From Maribacter sp. (GTDB lineage: Bacteria > Bacteroidota > Bacteroidia > Flavobacteriales > Flavobacteriaceae): DNA of 57,582 nucleotides. The translations under genes and the position numbers were made by a program. The notes beneath the pieces are model-generated. The model was not told where the DNA came from, made no database searches, and worked only from the letters and a program-made list of their open reading frames with translations. Position 1 is the stretch's first letter; every line of letters begins with the position of its first letter. Location of the stretch: NCBI GenBank assembly GCA_020629285.1, contig JAHDDP010000021.1, positions 1 to 57,582 of the forward strand, in the 5' to 3' direction. Of the stretch, positions 17,601-26,486 are shown piece by piece.

Positions 17601-17991
17601 CATTTAAGTAAATATCATCCCAACCATCTGAATTAATGTCTACGATAGCAACACCTGTAACCCAAGAATCGGTAAAAAACTTAGCCTTCTCCGATATATC
17701 GGTAAAGGCTAAATTTCCATTATTTAAATATATTCTTGATGATACCTGGTTCCCCGTAAAAACAATATCCTGAAGATTGTCGTTATTAAAATCACCTATG
17801 CCAACACCACCACCATTATAACAATACTGAAAATCTATAATATTGATTTCGTCGTTTTCGGTAATCGTATTTGAGAAATTTATATGTGTTGTTCGCTCAG
17901 AAAGGCTATTGAACACAAAACTTTCTTTATTAGAATTACAGCTAATTACCAATAGCAGAAGAAAACTTAATAAGAAAGTATTTTTTATCAT
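14659..17991 (-). CDS. FG-GAP/VCBS repeat lipoprotein with ASPIC/UnbV domain
   Basis: A 1110-residue exported protein. The N-terminal MIKNTFLLSFLLLLVISC ends in a lipobox Cys, so it is a lipoprotein. Many Asp-rich calcium loops of the FG-GAP/VCBS type follow (for example DINSDGWDDIY, DYDLDGDLDVY, DFNGDNLPDIY, DFDNDGDKDIY, DLDNDGDLDMV), forming two beta-propeller-like blocks. Between them, near residues 540-610, is an ASPIC/UnbV domain. Such proteins are frequent third members of susCD loci in marine Bacteroidota and are presumed surface binding or docking proteins; no catalytic function is known. An in-frame upstream start would run through the hairpin at 18014-18041, so 17991 is preferred. 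It follows susD by 78 nt and precedes the GH36 gene by 14 nt. Confidence 0.87.
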   Translation of the reverse strand: MIKNTFLLSFLLLLVISCNSNKESFVFNSLSERTTHINFSNTITENDEINIIDFQYCYNGGGVGIGDFNNDNLQDIVFTGNQVSSRIYLNNGNLAFTDISEKAKFFTDSWVTGVAIVDINSDGWDDIYLNVGGANCNNNCPNLLFVNQGLNDEGVPFFNEEAKAYGLDDANYAQQAVFFDYDLDGDLDVYVVHNGNTTHDKNTPMPKRYLPGHLSDYLLKNETVPGIDHPVYKNVSDSLQITGRGFGLGVGIHDFNGDNLPDIYVSNDFITDDLLYINKASAANKNPVFVESSKEYLSHETYNAMGVDITDVNNDAIPDILVVDMLPDQYKRQKLMLGSMNYDKFLLSQSNGYTQQYMHNTLQMGNGFINDEPIKSSEVGFQKGISSTDWSWAPLMVDFDNDGDKDIYITNGYVKDITDLDFINYSNENGIFGTPEAKSKRLKESVSKLQGIHLPNFIYEQVLEENFDDVSTKWIQEKESFSNGAAYADLDNDGDLDMVVNNINSKAFVLENTTSKNKQNNYLRVRLNGSLKNAKAIGARISLYHGGGLQDQYQSVIRGYLSSMEPIVHFGLKDTIVDSLKVQWPDGKTTMKYKVAVNQVLTLRQKEAEPLVKTETERRRLFQLDSTLINYTQNDNPLNEYTYQHLLVKQYTAKSTCVVAANIDGVAGDELFIGGSKGRPGSIWSQNAEGVYMPVQLLDTEYDDSAAVFLDIDQDGDQDLYVASGGNRFEEGSSKYQDRVYLNDGEGSFVKSNGLLPVGRKSTSAIAAEDYDKDGDLDIFLGSRLNPKEYPLVPESIFLENENKGFHKKFQALFANLGMVTSAIWEDVDNDSWKDLIVVGEFMEIVVFKNDNGNLNRMPITWLSFQDEEINTSGWWNKVVAADVDKDGDLDFILGNQGTNGFMKPSQTKPVYVYTRDYDKNGSFDPILAMHYNTENGSQLLPVHSRDDVMKQLTVLKNDHTSYQDFANVNFEELLKIKDLSSETLQAIIFESSYAENLGNGKFRLVPLPSKCQVAPIQDILIDDLDDDGKVDVLLVGNDLTAETHYGNQDALRGLWLEREADEFLVYDSKDSGFYVPGQSNHLIKAKDKNGKPFYMATQYNNEAKVFFKN

Positions 17992-18013
17992 AAAAAAGTA
18001 ATAAAGAAGTTTA

Positions 18014-18041
18014 AAGCCAAGCATCTCAACATACTTGGCTT
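18014..18041 (-). other. Intercistronic hairpin between susD and the UnbV lipoprotein gene
   Basis: A perfect 8-bp stem, AAGCCAAG with CTTGGCTT, has a 12-nt loop and sits 28 nt after the susD stop. On the minus strand it is followed by only a weak T-rich stretch. It could attenuate read-through, or protect the susCD 3' end so that susCD outnumber the downstream mRNA. Confidence 0.5.
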
Positions 18042-18069
18042 ATTAAACTCAACAACAACTAACAAAACT

Positions 18070-19626
18070 TTAATATCCTGGGTTTTGTACTAAATTAGGA
18101 TTAGCATCTAACTCTGAACTAGGAATCCATATCAATTCATGCTTACCTGTTTCAAACACACCACCACTTAAAGACTTAGGGTGTGCACCATGTAATGAAC
18201 TTGCACCTAAATAATCATCTGCAAGGCCCCATCGTACTAGATCAAAGAAACGATGACCTTCACCCGCCAACTCCATAGCACGTTCATCGATAATTGCTTG
18301 ACGCATATCTGCCTGACTTAAATTTAAATCGGAAATAGTAGATATACCAGCTCTTAATCTAACTTCATCTACGAAAGGTGCTGCAAGAGCAGGTTGATTG
18401 TTTTCATTTAATGCTTCTGCAAGCATCAATAAAACATCTGCATATCTAATAATTCTCCAATTGTTACCCACATTTGTACCTAAGAAATCTACTTGATCTC
18501 TGGTGCCTAAATCTAAACCTGCATATTTTTTTGAAAATATAGGTTCTACACCAGCATCATTAGCTACCGTGATATCATCTGCAAAATCTGTCAAATAATC
18601 TGTACCACCATAACCCAAAGCACCAGGATAATCATAGACCAATGTTTCATTTCTACGTACTAAATCTCCGTTTGATTCAAATAAATCTTTCAACCAAGGG
18701 TTTACCACGTGACTTTGATCAGGAGATTTTGTAGGCGGTGCATAATCAATATGATAGTTGCCCATAGTACCTGTACCAGGGATATCCGTACCCCAAACAA
18801 ATGTAGTTTGACCCAAAAATTGTAGTTCGAATATAGACTCTTGATTATTCTCGTTCGTGGTAGTAAAATTATCGGCATATTGAGCAGAAGGAAGTAAACT
18901 GTATTGACCAATTAGACTCTGAAAAGCTTCTATAGCCAATGGATACTCTTTCATGTACAAATAGCTCTTTCCTTTTAGTGCCGTTGCAGCACCAGAAGTT
19001 GGTCTACCTAAATTATCACCTCCCCAAGTTTCCGGAAGCATTTGTTCTGCCATCTCCAAATCGGCTATAATTTGAGCCCAGATATCTTCTGGGGCCGCTT
19101 GGTCTACCAATAAATTATCCAAATCTGGCAATTCCGTTATTAACGGCACACTACCATATAAATTCAACAAATACCAGTAATCAAATGCTCTTAAAAAATA
19201 TGCTTGACCTACAAGATTATTTCTAATCTCCGTATCTGTTATACCTTCTTCATTTACGTTAGTGATAATATTATTACAACGCGCAATAGATTTATACAAC
19301 TGCTGAAAAGGCTCTGTTGCCCATCTATCACCCGGGTTACCTTGTAAGGTTGACATTGCCGTATTACTACCAAACGGAAATATGTTAAATTCGTCTGAAC
19401 GTAATAAGGCACCTGTATGAACTATTCTGCCCCAGAAAAAAGTATCTGTTATAGGATGAAATGCACCATTTACCGCAGATTCTACCTGTGCTATTGAACT
19501 ACCAAAATTGGCAGTAGAGGTAGCATTGTTGTTTTCTTGATCTAAAAGTTCATCTGAACACGAACCTAATAAAACAATACTCGATAGCGCTAAGGCTAAG
19601 TTTTTTGATTTAAAAATATATTTCAT
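18070..19626 (-). CDS. SusD/RagB-family substrate-binding lipoprotein
   Basis: A 518-residue outer-membrane lipoprotein. The signal peptide ends in the lipobox LLGSC, with Cys at about residue 23. The SusD-like N-terminal region and helical TPR-like core follow, and RAFDYWYLLNLYGSVPLI is a family hallmark. The C-terminal RxxELAGEGHRFFDLVRWG-type motif is present as ERAMELAGEGHRFFDLVRWG. It forms the lid of the SusC transporter and binds the ligand. It starts 17 nt after susC. The ligand is unknown; the operon suggests a galactoside. Confidence 0.93.
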   Translation of the reverse strand: MKYIFKSKNLALALSSIVLLGSCSDELLDQENNNATSTANFGSSIAQVESAVNGAFHPITDTFFWGRIVHTGALLRSDEFNIFPFGSNTAMSTLQGNPGDRWATEPFQQLYKSIARCNNIITNVNEEGITDTEIRNNLVGQAYFLRAFDYWYLLNLYGSVPLITELPDLDNLLVDQAAPEDIWAQIIADLEMAEQMLPETWGGDNLGRPTSGAATALKGKSYLYMKEYPLAIEAFQSLIGQYSLLPSAQYADNFTTTNENNQESIFELQFLGQTTFVWGTDIPGTGTMGNYHIDYAPPTKSPDQSHVVNPWLKDLFESNGDLVRRNETLVYDYPGALGYGGTDYLTDFADDITVANDAGVEPIFSKKYAGLDLGTRDQVDFLGTNVGNNWRIIRYADVLLMLAEALNENNQPALAAPFVDEVRLRAGISTISDLNLSQADMRQAIIDERAMELAGEGHRFFDLVRWGLADDYLGASSLHGAHPKSLSGGVFETGKHELIWIPSSELDANPNLVQNPGY

Positions 19627-19643
19627 TGTTTTAAATTTTATGA

Positions 19644-22600
19644 TTAGAAAGTAGCTTGTACACCAAACATGATTGTTCTTGCATTTGGATACGCTCTTGC
19701 ATCCAATCCTCTACCTAATAATGGATTTACTCTATCTCTTAAACCTGGCACACCAGAATTTCTATTTGCTCTACCTCCATTTGTTGAAGAAACATCTGGA
19801 TCATAACCGCTATAACCGGTAATTACGAATACGTTTTGCACATTCAATGACAAACGAACATCTTTTACCCAGTCTAAACCAGCAAAGCCATCTCTAAAAT
19901 TATATCCGATATCTAAATTTTTCAATCTAAAATACGAACCGTCTTCTACGAAGAATGAAGAAGGTGCCTTGTTACCTGCAGCATCAGAAATCGAAGCTCT
20001 TGGTATATTGGTATCTGTATTAGAAGGTGTCCATGAATTCAATACATCGGTAAGCTTACCACCATCTTGCCATAAAATGCTATAATACCTACTTAAATTA
20101 TAAATTTCATTGCCTTGTACACCATTGAAACTAAGTGCGAAATCGAAATTTTTATAATCGGCATTTACATTTAAACCATACGTAAAATCTGGAGTAGGAT
20201 CACCAATATTGGTAATATCGTCTGCGGTAATAGCACCATCGCCATTTACATCTACCCTTACGAAATCTCCGGTCGCGGGATCAACTTTATCCTCAACTAC
20301 GTAACCGTAGAAAGCACCAATAGGCTCACCTGCCGTTGTTCTGTTTACTACACGCAAATCTTCATCAATTGCAGGACCTAATATTGGATTCGGCACATCG
20401 CCTGCTTCACTTTTAAGGTTGAACGAGAAGTTTGTACCAACGGTATAAGTGAAATCCCCTTCGTTTTTACGGTAGGTCAAATCCCATTCCAATCCGTTAT
20501 TAACAAGCGTACCGGCATTTCTAGTTACAGGTAAACTAACACCACTTGTAGATGGCACGTTTATAGCTACCAATACATCTTCTATGTTCTTTGAATAATA
20601 ATCCATTGTAAAATTCATCTTATTATTCATGAAAGCTATATCAAAACCGATATCAAATGTTTTCGATGTCTCCCACACCAAGTTTGGATCTGCCAAAGTT
20701 GTTTGTGCCAAACCTGTTGCCAAACCGCCACCAAAGGAAGTATTGGATTGATTTGCCTGGAAAGTTGCTTGCGTTGGATAAAAAGTATCAGGATATGAAC
20801 CTAATACACCATAAGAAGCCCTTAATTTAAAATAGTTAATGGTTTCTGATTTCCAGAAGTCTTCATCACTAATATTCCACCCTGCAGAGAACGAAGGAAA
20901 ATAACCTACTCTATTATCTGGCGCAAAACGCGAAGAAGCATCTCTTCTTAATGTTGCCGAAAATAAATACTTACTATCATAACCATAGTTTACACGACCA
21001 AAATAAGACTGTAACGCTGCGGTATTGTTGTTACCCAATAGCACCAATTGCTCAGTAGATGGTAATGCACCAACATTACGTATAACATTAGATGGTGTAC
21101 CTTGACCAAACACACCGTTACCTTTTTGTGTTTCTTTAAAATAAGTAAAACCTGCAACCGCACCTAGCTTATGCACACCAAATTCTTTGTCGTAAGCCAA
21201 TGTCGGCTCTACAAGAACATTTACATCTTCTTGTCTATAATCAGTCAGATCATTTTCTGCGTTTACGTTCAGTACCGCATCAATAGTACTCATAAAATAT
21301 GTTGGCGTAAATTGAAAGCTGTTTCTGTTGGTATAATCAACACCGAAATTCAAAGAAGCTTTTAAACCATCTACAATCTCATAATCTAACTTTGCATTAC
21401 CGAAAATGGTTCTTGTCGTCTCTAAATTATTCTCCAAACTTGCCAAACCATACTGGTTTATACCACCAGGACCATGAATCGGTAATGACGGTGCTTCAAA
21501 ACCACCATCGTTAGCCGCATTTCTAAATGCCAATGTCGGTACCGATGCACCATCCCAACCATACCAGTTGTTTTCTTGTAATTTACCTTCGGCAATACCT
21601 AATGATTGAGCTAAGGTAAATCTACCGAACTCAGACCTACTATTGAACCTCATGTTAATTCTCTTGAAGCCAGAACCTACCAAAATACCATCTTGATTAA
21701 AATAGTTACCAGAAGCATAGTAAGATGTGTTTTCTCCTCCACCTGAAATTGAAAATCCAAGATCCTCAACAATACCAGAGCTTAACGATTCGCTCTGCCA
21801 ATCTGTATTTACACCGTTATAGGCAACAGTAGTAGACTCACCGTCATTGGCAAATCTTTGATTTAAATAATCTGTGTATTGCTGACCATTGATGTAATCT
21901 AATTTTTTACTTGGAGAATCAAATCCTATTCTGGTATTCAATTTTACCTCTACCGCTCTATTTTTACGACCGTGGTTCGTTTTTATCAAAACTACACCAT
22001 TGGCAGCCCTAGAACCATATATTGAAGCTGCCGCAGCATCTTTTAATATAGATATATCTTCAATATCTTGCGGATTTACATAATCCATATTGTCCACGAA
22101 CAAACCATCTACGATATATAAAGGATCTGCATTACTTAAAGAGTTTACCCCTCTAATAAACACATTGGCAGAACCCCCTGGTTGACCACCAAAACTCTCT
22201 ACCTGAATACCAGATAACTTACCTTGAAGCGCAGTTGTAGGGTTACTTGCTACAACATTTACAATTGCCCCCTTCTTAATAGTCGCTACGGAACCTGTAA
22301 GCTCTCTTTTATTTGAAGTACCATAACCAATCAATACCACTTCTGATAATGCTTGAGCATCTGACTCCATAGTAACATTTATCGTAGACTGCCCTTGAAC
22401 GGCAATTTCTTGCTTCGCATAGCCTATATAGCTATAAACCAATACACTTTCATCTACTACATCAGAAATTGTATAGTTTCCGTCAAAATCGGTTGTTACC
22501 CCATTTGTAGTTCCTTTTACTACAATGTTAACACCAGGTAATGGTCCGTCTACATCCGAGACCGTACCTGAGACCTGCGTAGTTTGAGCAAATGCAAAAC

Positions 22601-22655
22601 TACCCAGTAGCGCAAATGCCAAACCAAAAATTTGTTTGAGTGTTTTTCCCATCAT
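19644..22655 (-). CDS. SusC/RagA-family TonB-dependent outer-membrane transporter
   Basis: A 1003-residue TonB-dependent porin. It has a signal peptide (about 1-23, ending AFAQ), then a carboxypeptidase-like regulatory beta-sandwich (about 27-100), a TonB-box region near LSEVVLIGYGTSNKRELTGS, a plug domain (about 110-225) and a 22-strand barrel ending in an aromatic Phe. It imports the SusD-bound ligand into the periplasm with TonB energy. It is the first gene of the operon and has a clear Bacteroidetes promoter upstream. Its adjacent regulator is on the same strand upstream. Confidence 0.94.
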   Translation of the reverse strand: MMGKTLKQIFGLAFALLGSFAFAQTTQVSGTVSDVDGPLPGVNIVVKGTTNGVTTDFDGNYTISDVVDESVLVYSYIGYAKQEIAVQGQSTINVTMESDAQALSEVVLIGYGTSNKRELTGSVATIKKGAIVNVVASNPTTALQGKLSGIQVESFGGQPGGSANVFIRGVNSLSNADPLYIVDGLFVDNMDYVNPQDIEDISILKDAAAASIYGSRAANGVVLIKTNHGRKNRAVEVKLNTRIGFDSPSKKLDYINGQQYTDYLNQRFANDGESTTVAYNGVNTDWQSESLSSGIVEDLGFSISGGGENTSYYASGNYFNQDGILVGSGFKRINMRFNSRSEFGRFTLAQSLGIAEGKLQENNWYGWDGASVPTLAFRNAANDGGFEAPSLPIHGPGGINQYGLASLENNLETTRTIFGNAKLDYEIVDGLKASLNFGVDYTNRNSFQFTPTYFMSTIDAVLNVNAENDLTDYRQEDVNVLVEPTLAYDKEFGVHKLGAVAGFTYFKETQKGNGVFGQGTPSNVIRNVGALPSTEQLVLLGNNNTAALQSYFGRVNYGYDSKYLFSATLRRDASSRFAPDNRVGYFPSFSAGWNISDEDFWKSETINYFKLRASYGVLGSYPDTFYPTQATFQANQSNTSFGGGLATGLAQTTLADPNLVWETSKTFDIGFDIAFMNNKMNFTMDYYSKNIEDVLVAINVPSTSGVSLPVTRNAGTLVNNGLEWDLTYRKNEGDFTYTVGTNFSFNLKSEAGDVPNPILGPAIDEDLRVVNRTTAGEPIGAFYGYVVEDKVDPATGDFVRVDVNGDGAITADDITNIGDPTPDFTYGLNVNADYKNFDFALSFNGVQGNEIYNLSRYYSILWQDGGKLTDVLNSWTPSNTDTNIPRASISDAAGNKAPSSFFVEDGSYFRLKNLDIGYNFRDGFAGLDWVKDVRLSLNVQNVFVITGYSGYDPDVSSTNGGRANRNSGVPGLRDRVNPLLGRGLDARAYPNARTIMFGVQATF

Positions 22656-22720
22656 AAAATCAATGTTAATTAATAATCTTTTGTTTGTTAGTTAATTTAA
22701 CGCAATGACATAAAATTGTA

Positions 22721-22774
22721 CTATGCCAGTCTATGCTATTATGCAAATATAGATATTTTTGCATTATATCAAAA
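22721..22774 (-). promoter_or_regulatory. susC promoter with phased repeats at the start site
   Basis: On the minus strand, TTTTG (22770-22774) is followed after 18 bases by TATATTTG (22744-22751), a good Bacteroidetes promoter. Just downstream, the + strand reads CTATGC at 22721 and 22731 and TTATGC at 22739, roughly helically phased repeats covering the predicted start. They are candidate sites for the adjacent GntR/LacI-type regulator. Confidence 0.55.
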
Positions 22775-22792
22775 TATTAAGTTAAAATTTAA

Positions 22793-22835
22793 TATATGAC
22801 AATATATATGCTTCAATAATACACATATGATAATA
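22793..22835. promoter_or_regulatory. Direct repeat between the regulator gene and the susC promoter
   Basis: TATATGACAATA (22793-22804) and CATATGATAATA (22824-22835) agree at 10 of 12 positions, with a 31-bp period (about three helical turns). They lie upstream of the susC -33 element and could bind an activator. In AT-rich DNA, chance similarity is possible. Confidence 0.3.
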
Positions 22836-22861
22836 CGGGATAAAAACGAATTGTTTAAAGA

Positions 22862-23875
22862 CTAAAGAGAATTCCTTTTAATTAGATTGGAAGGCATGAT
22901 AATCTTTGTTTCTTCTTGATTCTTAATATGGGCGGCCGCCTTCTTTCCCATTTCTTTGAAGTCTGTTGAAATGGTGGTAATACCTCCGAAAACTATTTCT
23001 TTTACTACATGATCATTATGCGATAAGATTCCGATTTCCTTACCTACAATATATTCACTATTTCTAACATCTTTTAGAACATCCCAAATGTAAGTGTCAC
23101 TCACAAAAAAGTACAAGTTCCCTTTCTTAATAGATTGCGATTTATACTTGCTTACTACAGATGATTCTATTTCATAATCTTTACAAAACCTATTAAAGGC
23201 ATTTAATATACCAATGGGATAATCTGCATCTTCCTTAAAAAACAGTATGAACTTTTTGTACTTAGTAATCTCTGGCAGTAATTCTATTAATTTGGAATAT
23301 GTTGACTCTTCAAATTCTTGTGAGATATAAGAGTACGAATTATCAAGTTCAATATACCTATCGATTATCAATAAATTGGAAGGTGGTATAGATGCTAATA
23401 CCTGACGTAAACCAGGGTCTTGTATAGGGGCAATAGCATACATGCCATATTTACCCTGAATATTTTGAAATATGCTATTAAATATTTCTAAGTTATTATG
23501 ATGAAAGAATACATCTATTTGATATTTTTTACCCAATCCTTTTCGAAACGAATCATAAAAGTCTTGTTGAAATCGCTGAAAAGAGAACATTATCAATGCC
23601 ACCTTTAATACCACCTTGGTCTCATTGCTGACTACAAAGTACCCTTTCAATTTCTTTGACTCTACTAAACCACGATCCTTAAGCTCTTCATAAGCCTTAA
23701 CAATAGTTTGTCTTGCAAAACCCAATTGCGAAACCATTTGGTTTATGGATGGCAACTTGTCGCCCCGCTTTACTATACCTTCATCGATAGCCTGTATAAT
23801 ACCGTTAACCAGTTGTTCGTGCTTAGAAAAAGTATTGATATTTCTTAAACTAATAATTTTATCGAATAAGGTCAT
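22862..23875 (-). CDS. GntR-type regulator with LacI-like effector domain
   Basis: A 337-residue hybrid regulator. The N-terminal GntR winged helix (about 10-80; KLPSINQMVSQLGFARQTIV) is joined to a periplasmic-binding-protein-like domain (about 88-335). The latter ends with GKEIGILSHNDHVVKEI and GGITTISTDFKEMGKKAA, typical of LacI/GalR effector domains. AraR of Bacillus has the same arrangement, and such regulators respond to free sugars. It lies 206 nt upstream of susC on the same strand, so it probably controls the susC-to-glpD operon, with a galactoside, galactose or galactosyl-glycerol as inducer (inference). Confidence 0.87.
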   Translation of the reverse strand: MTLFDKIISLRNINTFSKHEQLVNGIIQAIDEGIVKRGDKLPSINQMVSQLGFARQTIVKAYEELKDRGLVESKKLKGYFVVSNETKVVLKVALIMFSFQRFQQDFYDSFRKGLGKKYQIDVFFHHNNLEIFNSIFQNIQGKYGMYAIAPIQDPGLRQVLASIPPSNLLIIDRYIELDNSYSYISQEFEESTYSKLIELLPEITKYKKFILFFKEDADYPIGILNAFNRFCKDYEIESSVVSKYKSQSIKKGNLYFFVSDTYIWDVLKDVRNSEYIVGKEIGILSHNDHVVKEIVFGGITTISTDFKEMGKKAAAHIKNQEETKIIMPSNLIKRNSL

Positions 23876-24124
23876 TTTGGCTATCGGTATTTTAAAAAGA
23901 AGATAATATATAAAAAAGTTCTTTATGAGCTTAAAGTAAGTTTTAATTTTAATAATTATACCTTATTAATTAATCGACAACCGTATAATGCCATTAACCT
24001 CAACACTTGAAACCATTACGACTAGAAAACAATAGCAAAATAGACCAACCTTTCTAATTAAAATTGTAACGACTTTTGTCTACATCAAAAAATTAAATAC
24101 ATAAAATGTTTATACATTAGAGGA

Positions 24125-25786
24125 ATGAAATACCACAAATTTTCAGTTTTTCTACATCTATTCACCTGTACTATATTTATCTTTTGCTCCTTATTTAAGT
24201 TAAGTGCACAAACCTTTACCGATAGTTCACACATATTCAGAAAGGCTATACTACAACCTACCAATCCGCAAGATTTACCTTCAGGTATACATTACTACAC
24301 TAAAAAGAAAGCCTTAGACCTAGAGTTAAACGATACTCTAAATGCCATTTACGATTTAAGGCTGTTATCTATTGCAGAATTTAAAATAGGAAATAACTTT
24401 AGTAGTGAAAATAATGTGGTAGAAGCTTTAAACTTAATTGAATCTATGTCTACCAAAGACACCTTGATCAATTCTAGAGTTGGGTTATACAATCAATTAG
24501 GGCGAATTTACAGAACATCGAGCAACCCTACCGAAGCCATAAAAACGTTTGACAAGGCTTTAAAAATAGCAAATAGGTTAAAAGACAGTGTTGTCATTCT
24601 TAATAACAAAGCCAATATTTATAAAGACCAATTAGATTATAAGAAAGCTCTTGACATCTATACTCTATTACAAAAAAAGCAAACCCAATTTAATACTTAC
24701 CAACAAACTTTAGTAACAGACAACTTGGGGTATGTACAATCTAAATTAAATTTACCCGAAGCTCTACAAAACTTAAAAAAGGCATTAGAACTACGTAAAC
24801 AAAATAATGATTTCATTGGGCAACATTCAAGCAACACCCATTTAGCTGAATTTTATTTGGATAGAAAAGATACCGCAAAAGCCATTGAACATGCCAAAGA
24901 AGCGCTGGCATTATCAGACAAAATAAATAGTAGCTCTTTTAAATTAGATGCTATTTCCACCCTTATGACCATGAACAAAAATCCGTTGGTTCATGAATAC
25001 AAAAAACTGACCGATAGTATTTCCAATGCCAAACAAATAGCGGAAAACAAAAATGCATTTCTAAAATACAATGTTGCCGAAGAACAAAAGAAAACCCAAG
25101 CCAGTATTCTTCTACAAGAGATAGAATCTCGTAAACGACTGGCTTACCAAGCTCTGGCATTCATCATTTTTCTAATTTTAGTTGGTTCTTACTTTATCTA
25201 TCGCAACAGATACCGCAAAGCCAAAATTGAAGAAATCTATAAAACAGAAACCAGAATTGCTAAAAAAGTACATGACGAAGTAGCGAACGATATGTATAAG
25301 GTGATGACTTCTCTTGAGAATAATTTAGGTGTTGACGGTACTATTTTGGACGAAATGGAAAAAATTTATACCAAAACACGAGATATTTCTAGAGAAAATA
25401 GCGCAATTGACCTTAATGAAGATTTTGGTTTACAATTAAATGATTTACTCTTAGGATATAAAAACGATAAGGTAAAAGTAATCACCAGAAACCTTTCCAA
25501 AATGCCTTGGGATACCGTTCCCGAACTTAAAAAAACTACTATTTACAGGGTATTACAAGAACTCATGACCAATATGAGAAAACATAGTCAGGCATCATTC
25601 GTGACTTTAATATTTGAAAAAGAAGGTTCTAAAATGCGCATTAATTATAAGGATAATGGCGTTGGATGTGATCTTTTTAAAAAAAATGGGCTGCAACATA
25701 CGGAATCCCGTATCGCTTCTATAAATGGAACTATTAATTTTGAATCTAAGCAAGGTGATGGCTTTAAGGCATCAATAATAATTTAA
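24125..25786 (+). CDS. TPR-containing sensor histidine kinase
   Basis: A 553-residue membrane kinase. It has a signal peptide (about 1-29, ending LSAQ), a periplasmic TPR-like helical region (about 40-300), one transmembrane helix (about 341-360), a dimerisation/phosphoacceptor segment with His383 in KKVHDEVANDMYKVM, and a HATPase_c domain (Asn near 482, DNGVGCD near 513). This is the HPK7-like, LuxR-system type found in Bacteroidota. The response regulator begins 3 nt after the stop, so the two form a system. The signal and targets are unknown. Confidence 0.9.
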   Translation: MKYHKFSVFLHLFTCTIFIFCSLFKLSAQTFTDSSHIFRKAILQPTNPQDLPSGIHYYTKKKALDLELNDTLNAIYDLRLLSIAEFKIGNNFSSENNVVEALNLIESMSTKDTLINSRVGLYNQLGRIYRTSSNPTEAIKTFDKALKIANRLKDSVVILNNKANIYKDQLDYKKALDIYTLLQKKQTQFNTYQQTLVTDNLGYVQSKLNLPEALQNLKKALELRKQNNDFIGQHSSNTHLAEFYLDRKDTAKAIEHAKEALALSDKINSSSFKLDAISTLMTMNKNPLVHEYKKLTDSISNAKQIAENKNAFLKYNVAEEQKKTQASILLQEIESRKRLAYQALAFIIFLILVGSYFIYRNRYRKAKIEEIYKTETRIAKKVHDEVANDMYKVMTSLENNLGVDGTILDEMEKIYTKTRDISRENSAIDLNEDFGLQLNDLLLGYKNDKVKVITRNLSKMPWDTVPELKKTTIYRVLQELMTNMRKHSQASFVTLIFEKEGSKMRINYKDNGVGCDLFKKNGLQHTESRIASINGTINFESKQGDGFKASIII

Positions 25787-25789
25787 GGC

Positions 25790-26455
25790 ATGTTCAAAAA
25801 AGTTTTAATCGCGGAGGATATGGAAGACATCAACAAAGGTGTGTTTTCTTTACTGACCGAATTGGGAGTTACACAAATAGATCAAGTGCAGTATTGTGAT
25901 GATGCGTATTTAAAAATTAAACGAGCCGATCTTGATAATGTGCCATTTGACTTGGTCATATCTGATCTTTCATTTAAAGTAGATCACAGATCACAAACCT
26001 ACCCATCTGGACATTCATTGGTTGAAAAACTAAAATCTGAATTCCCTAATTTAAAGGTAATTGTCTACTCGGTCGAAGATCGACTGCAGGCGGTACGTAC
26101 ACTCTTTAATCAACACGATATAGATGCATATGTCTGTAAGAGTAGAAACGGTCTTAAAAACCTTACGCAGGCAATTAGTGAGATAGCTAAAGATGAAAAA
26201 TTCTTATCGCCAGAAGTTTCTAATGCATTCAGTAGTGAAAATGAACTTGAAATAGACGATTATGACATTTCATTGTTAGATAATCTTAGCAAAGGTTTAT
26301 CTCAAGATGAAATCAGTGCTTTATATAGAAAAGAGAACATTTCGCCTGCAAGCCTTAGTTCTATTGAAAAGCGTTTAAATAAATTACGTGTTCAATTTAA
26401 TGCCAACAACGCCATACACCTTGTGGCCATTGTAAAAGATTTAGGACTTATTTAA
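25790..26455 (+). CDS. Response regulator with LuxR-like C-terminal helix-turn-helix
   Basis: A 221-residue regulator. The receiver domain (about 1-125) has the acidic pocket AEDMED (8-13), the phosphoacceptor Asp59 in DLVISDLSF, and a Lys in AYVCKSRNG. The C-terminal part (about 150-221) has the helical pattern of a LuxR/GerE DNA-binding domain (LSKGLSQDEISALY, then SSIEKRLNKLRVQF). It is the partner of the TPR kinase encoded just before it. Targets cannot be told from the sequence. Confidence 0.88.
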   Translation: MFKKVLIAEDMEDINKGVFSLLTELGVTQIDQVQYCDDAYLKIKRADLDNVPFDLVISDLSFKVDHRSQTYPSGHSLVEKLKSEFPNLKVIVYSVEDRLQAVRTLFNQHDIDAYVCKSRNGLKNLTQAISEIAKDEKFLSPEVSNAFSSENELEIDDYDISLLDNLSKGLSQDEISALYRKENISPASLSSIEKRLNKLRVQFNANNAIHLVAIVKDLGLI

Positions 26456-26470
26456 AGATAGTAGCCACCG

Positions 26471-26486
26471 TTACGGAAAACCGTAA
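26471..26486 (+). terminator. Small hairpin after the response regulator gene
   Basis: A 6-bp stem, TTACGG with CCGTAA, around AAAA lies 15 nt after the stop codon. The T-rich tail is weak, so termination is only possible. Confidence 0.3.

Noticed and set aside
22681-22861. Riboswitch in the susC leader
   Set aside because: The leader is short and AT-rich, without a conserved aptamer core; promoter and repeat elements explain it better.
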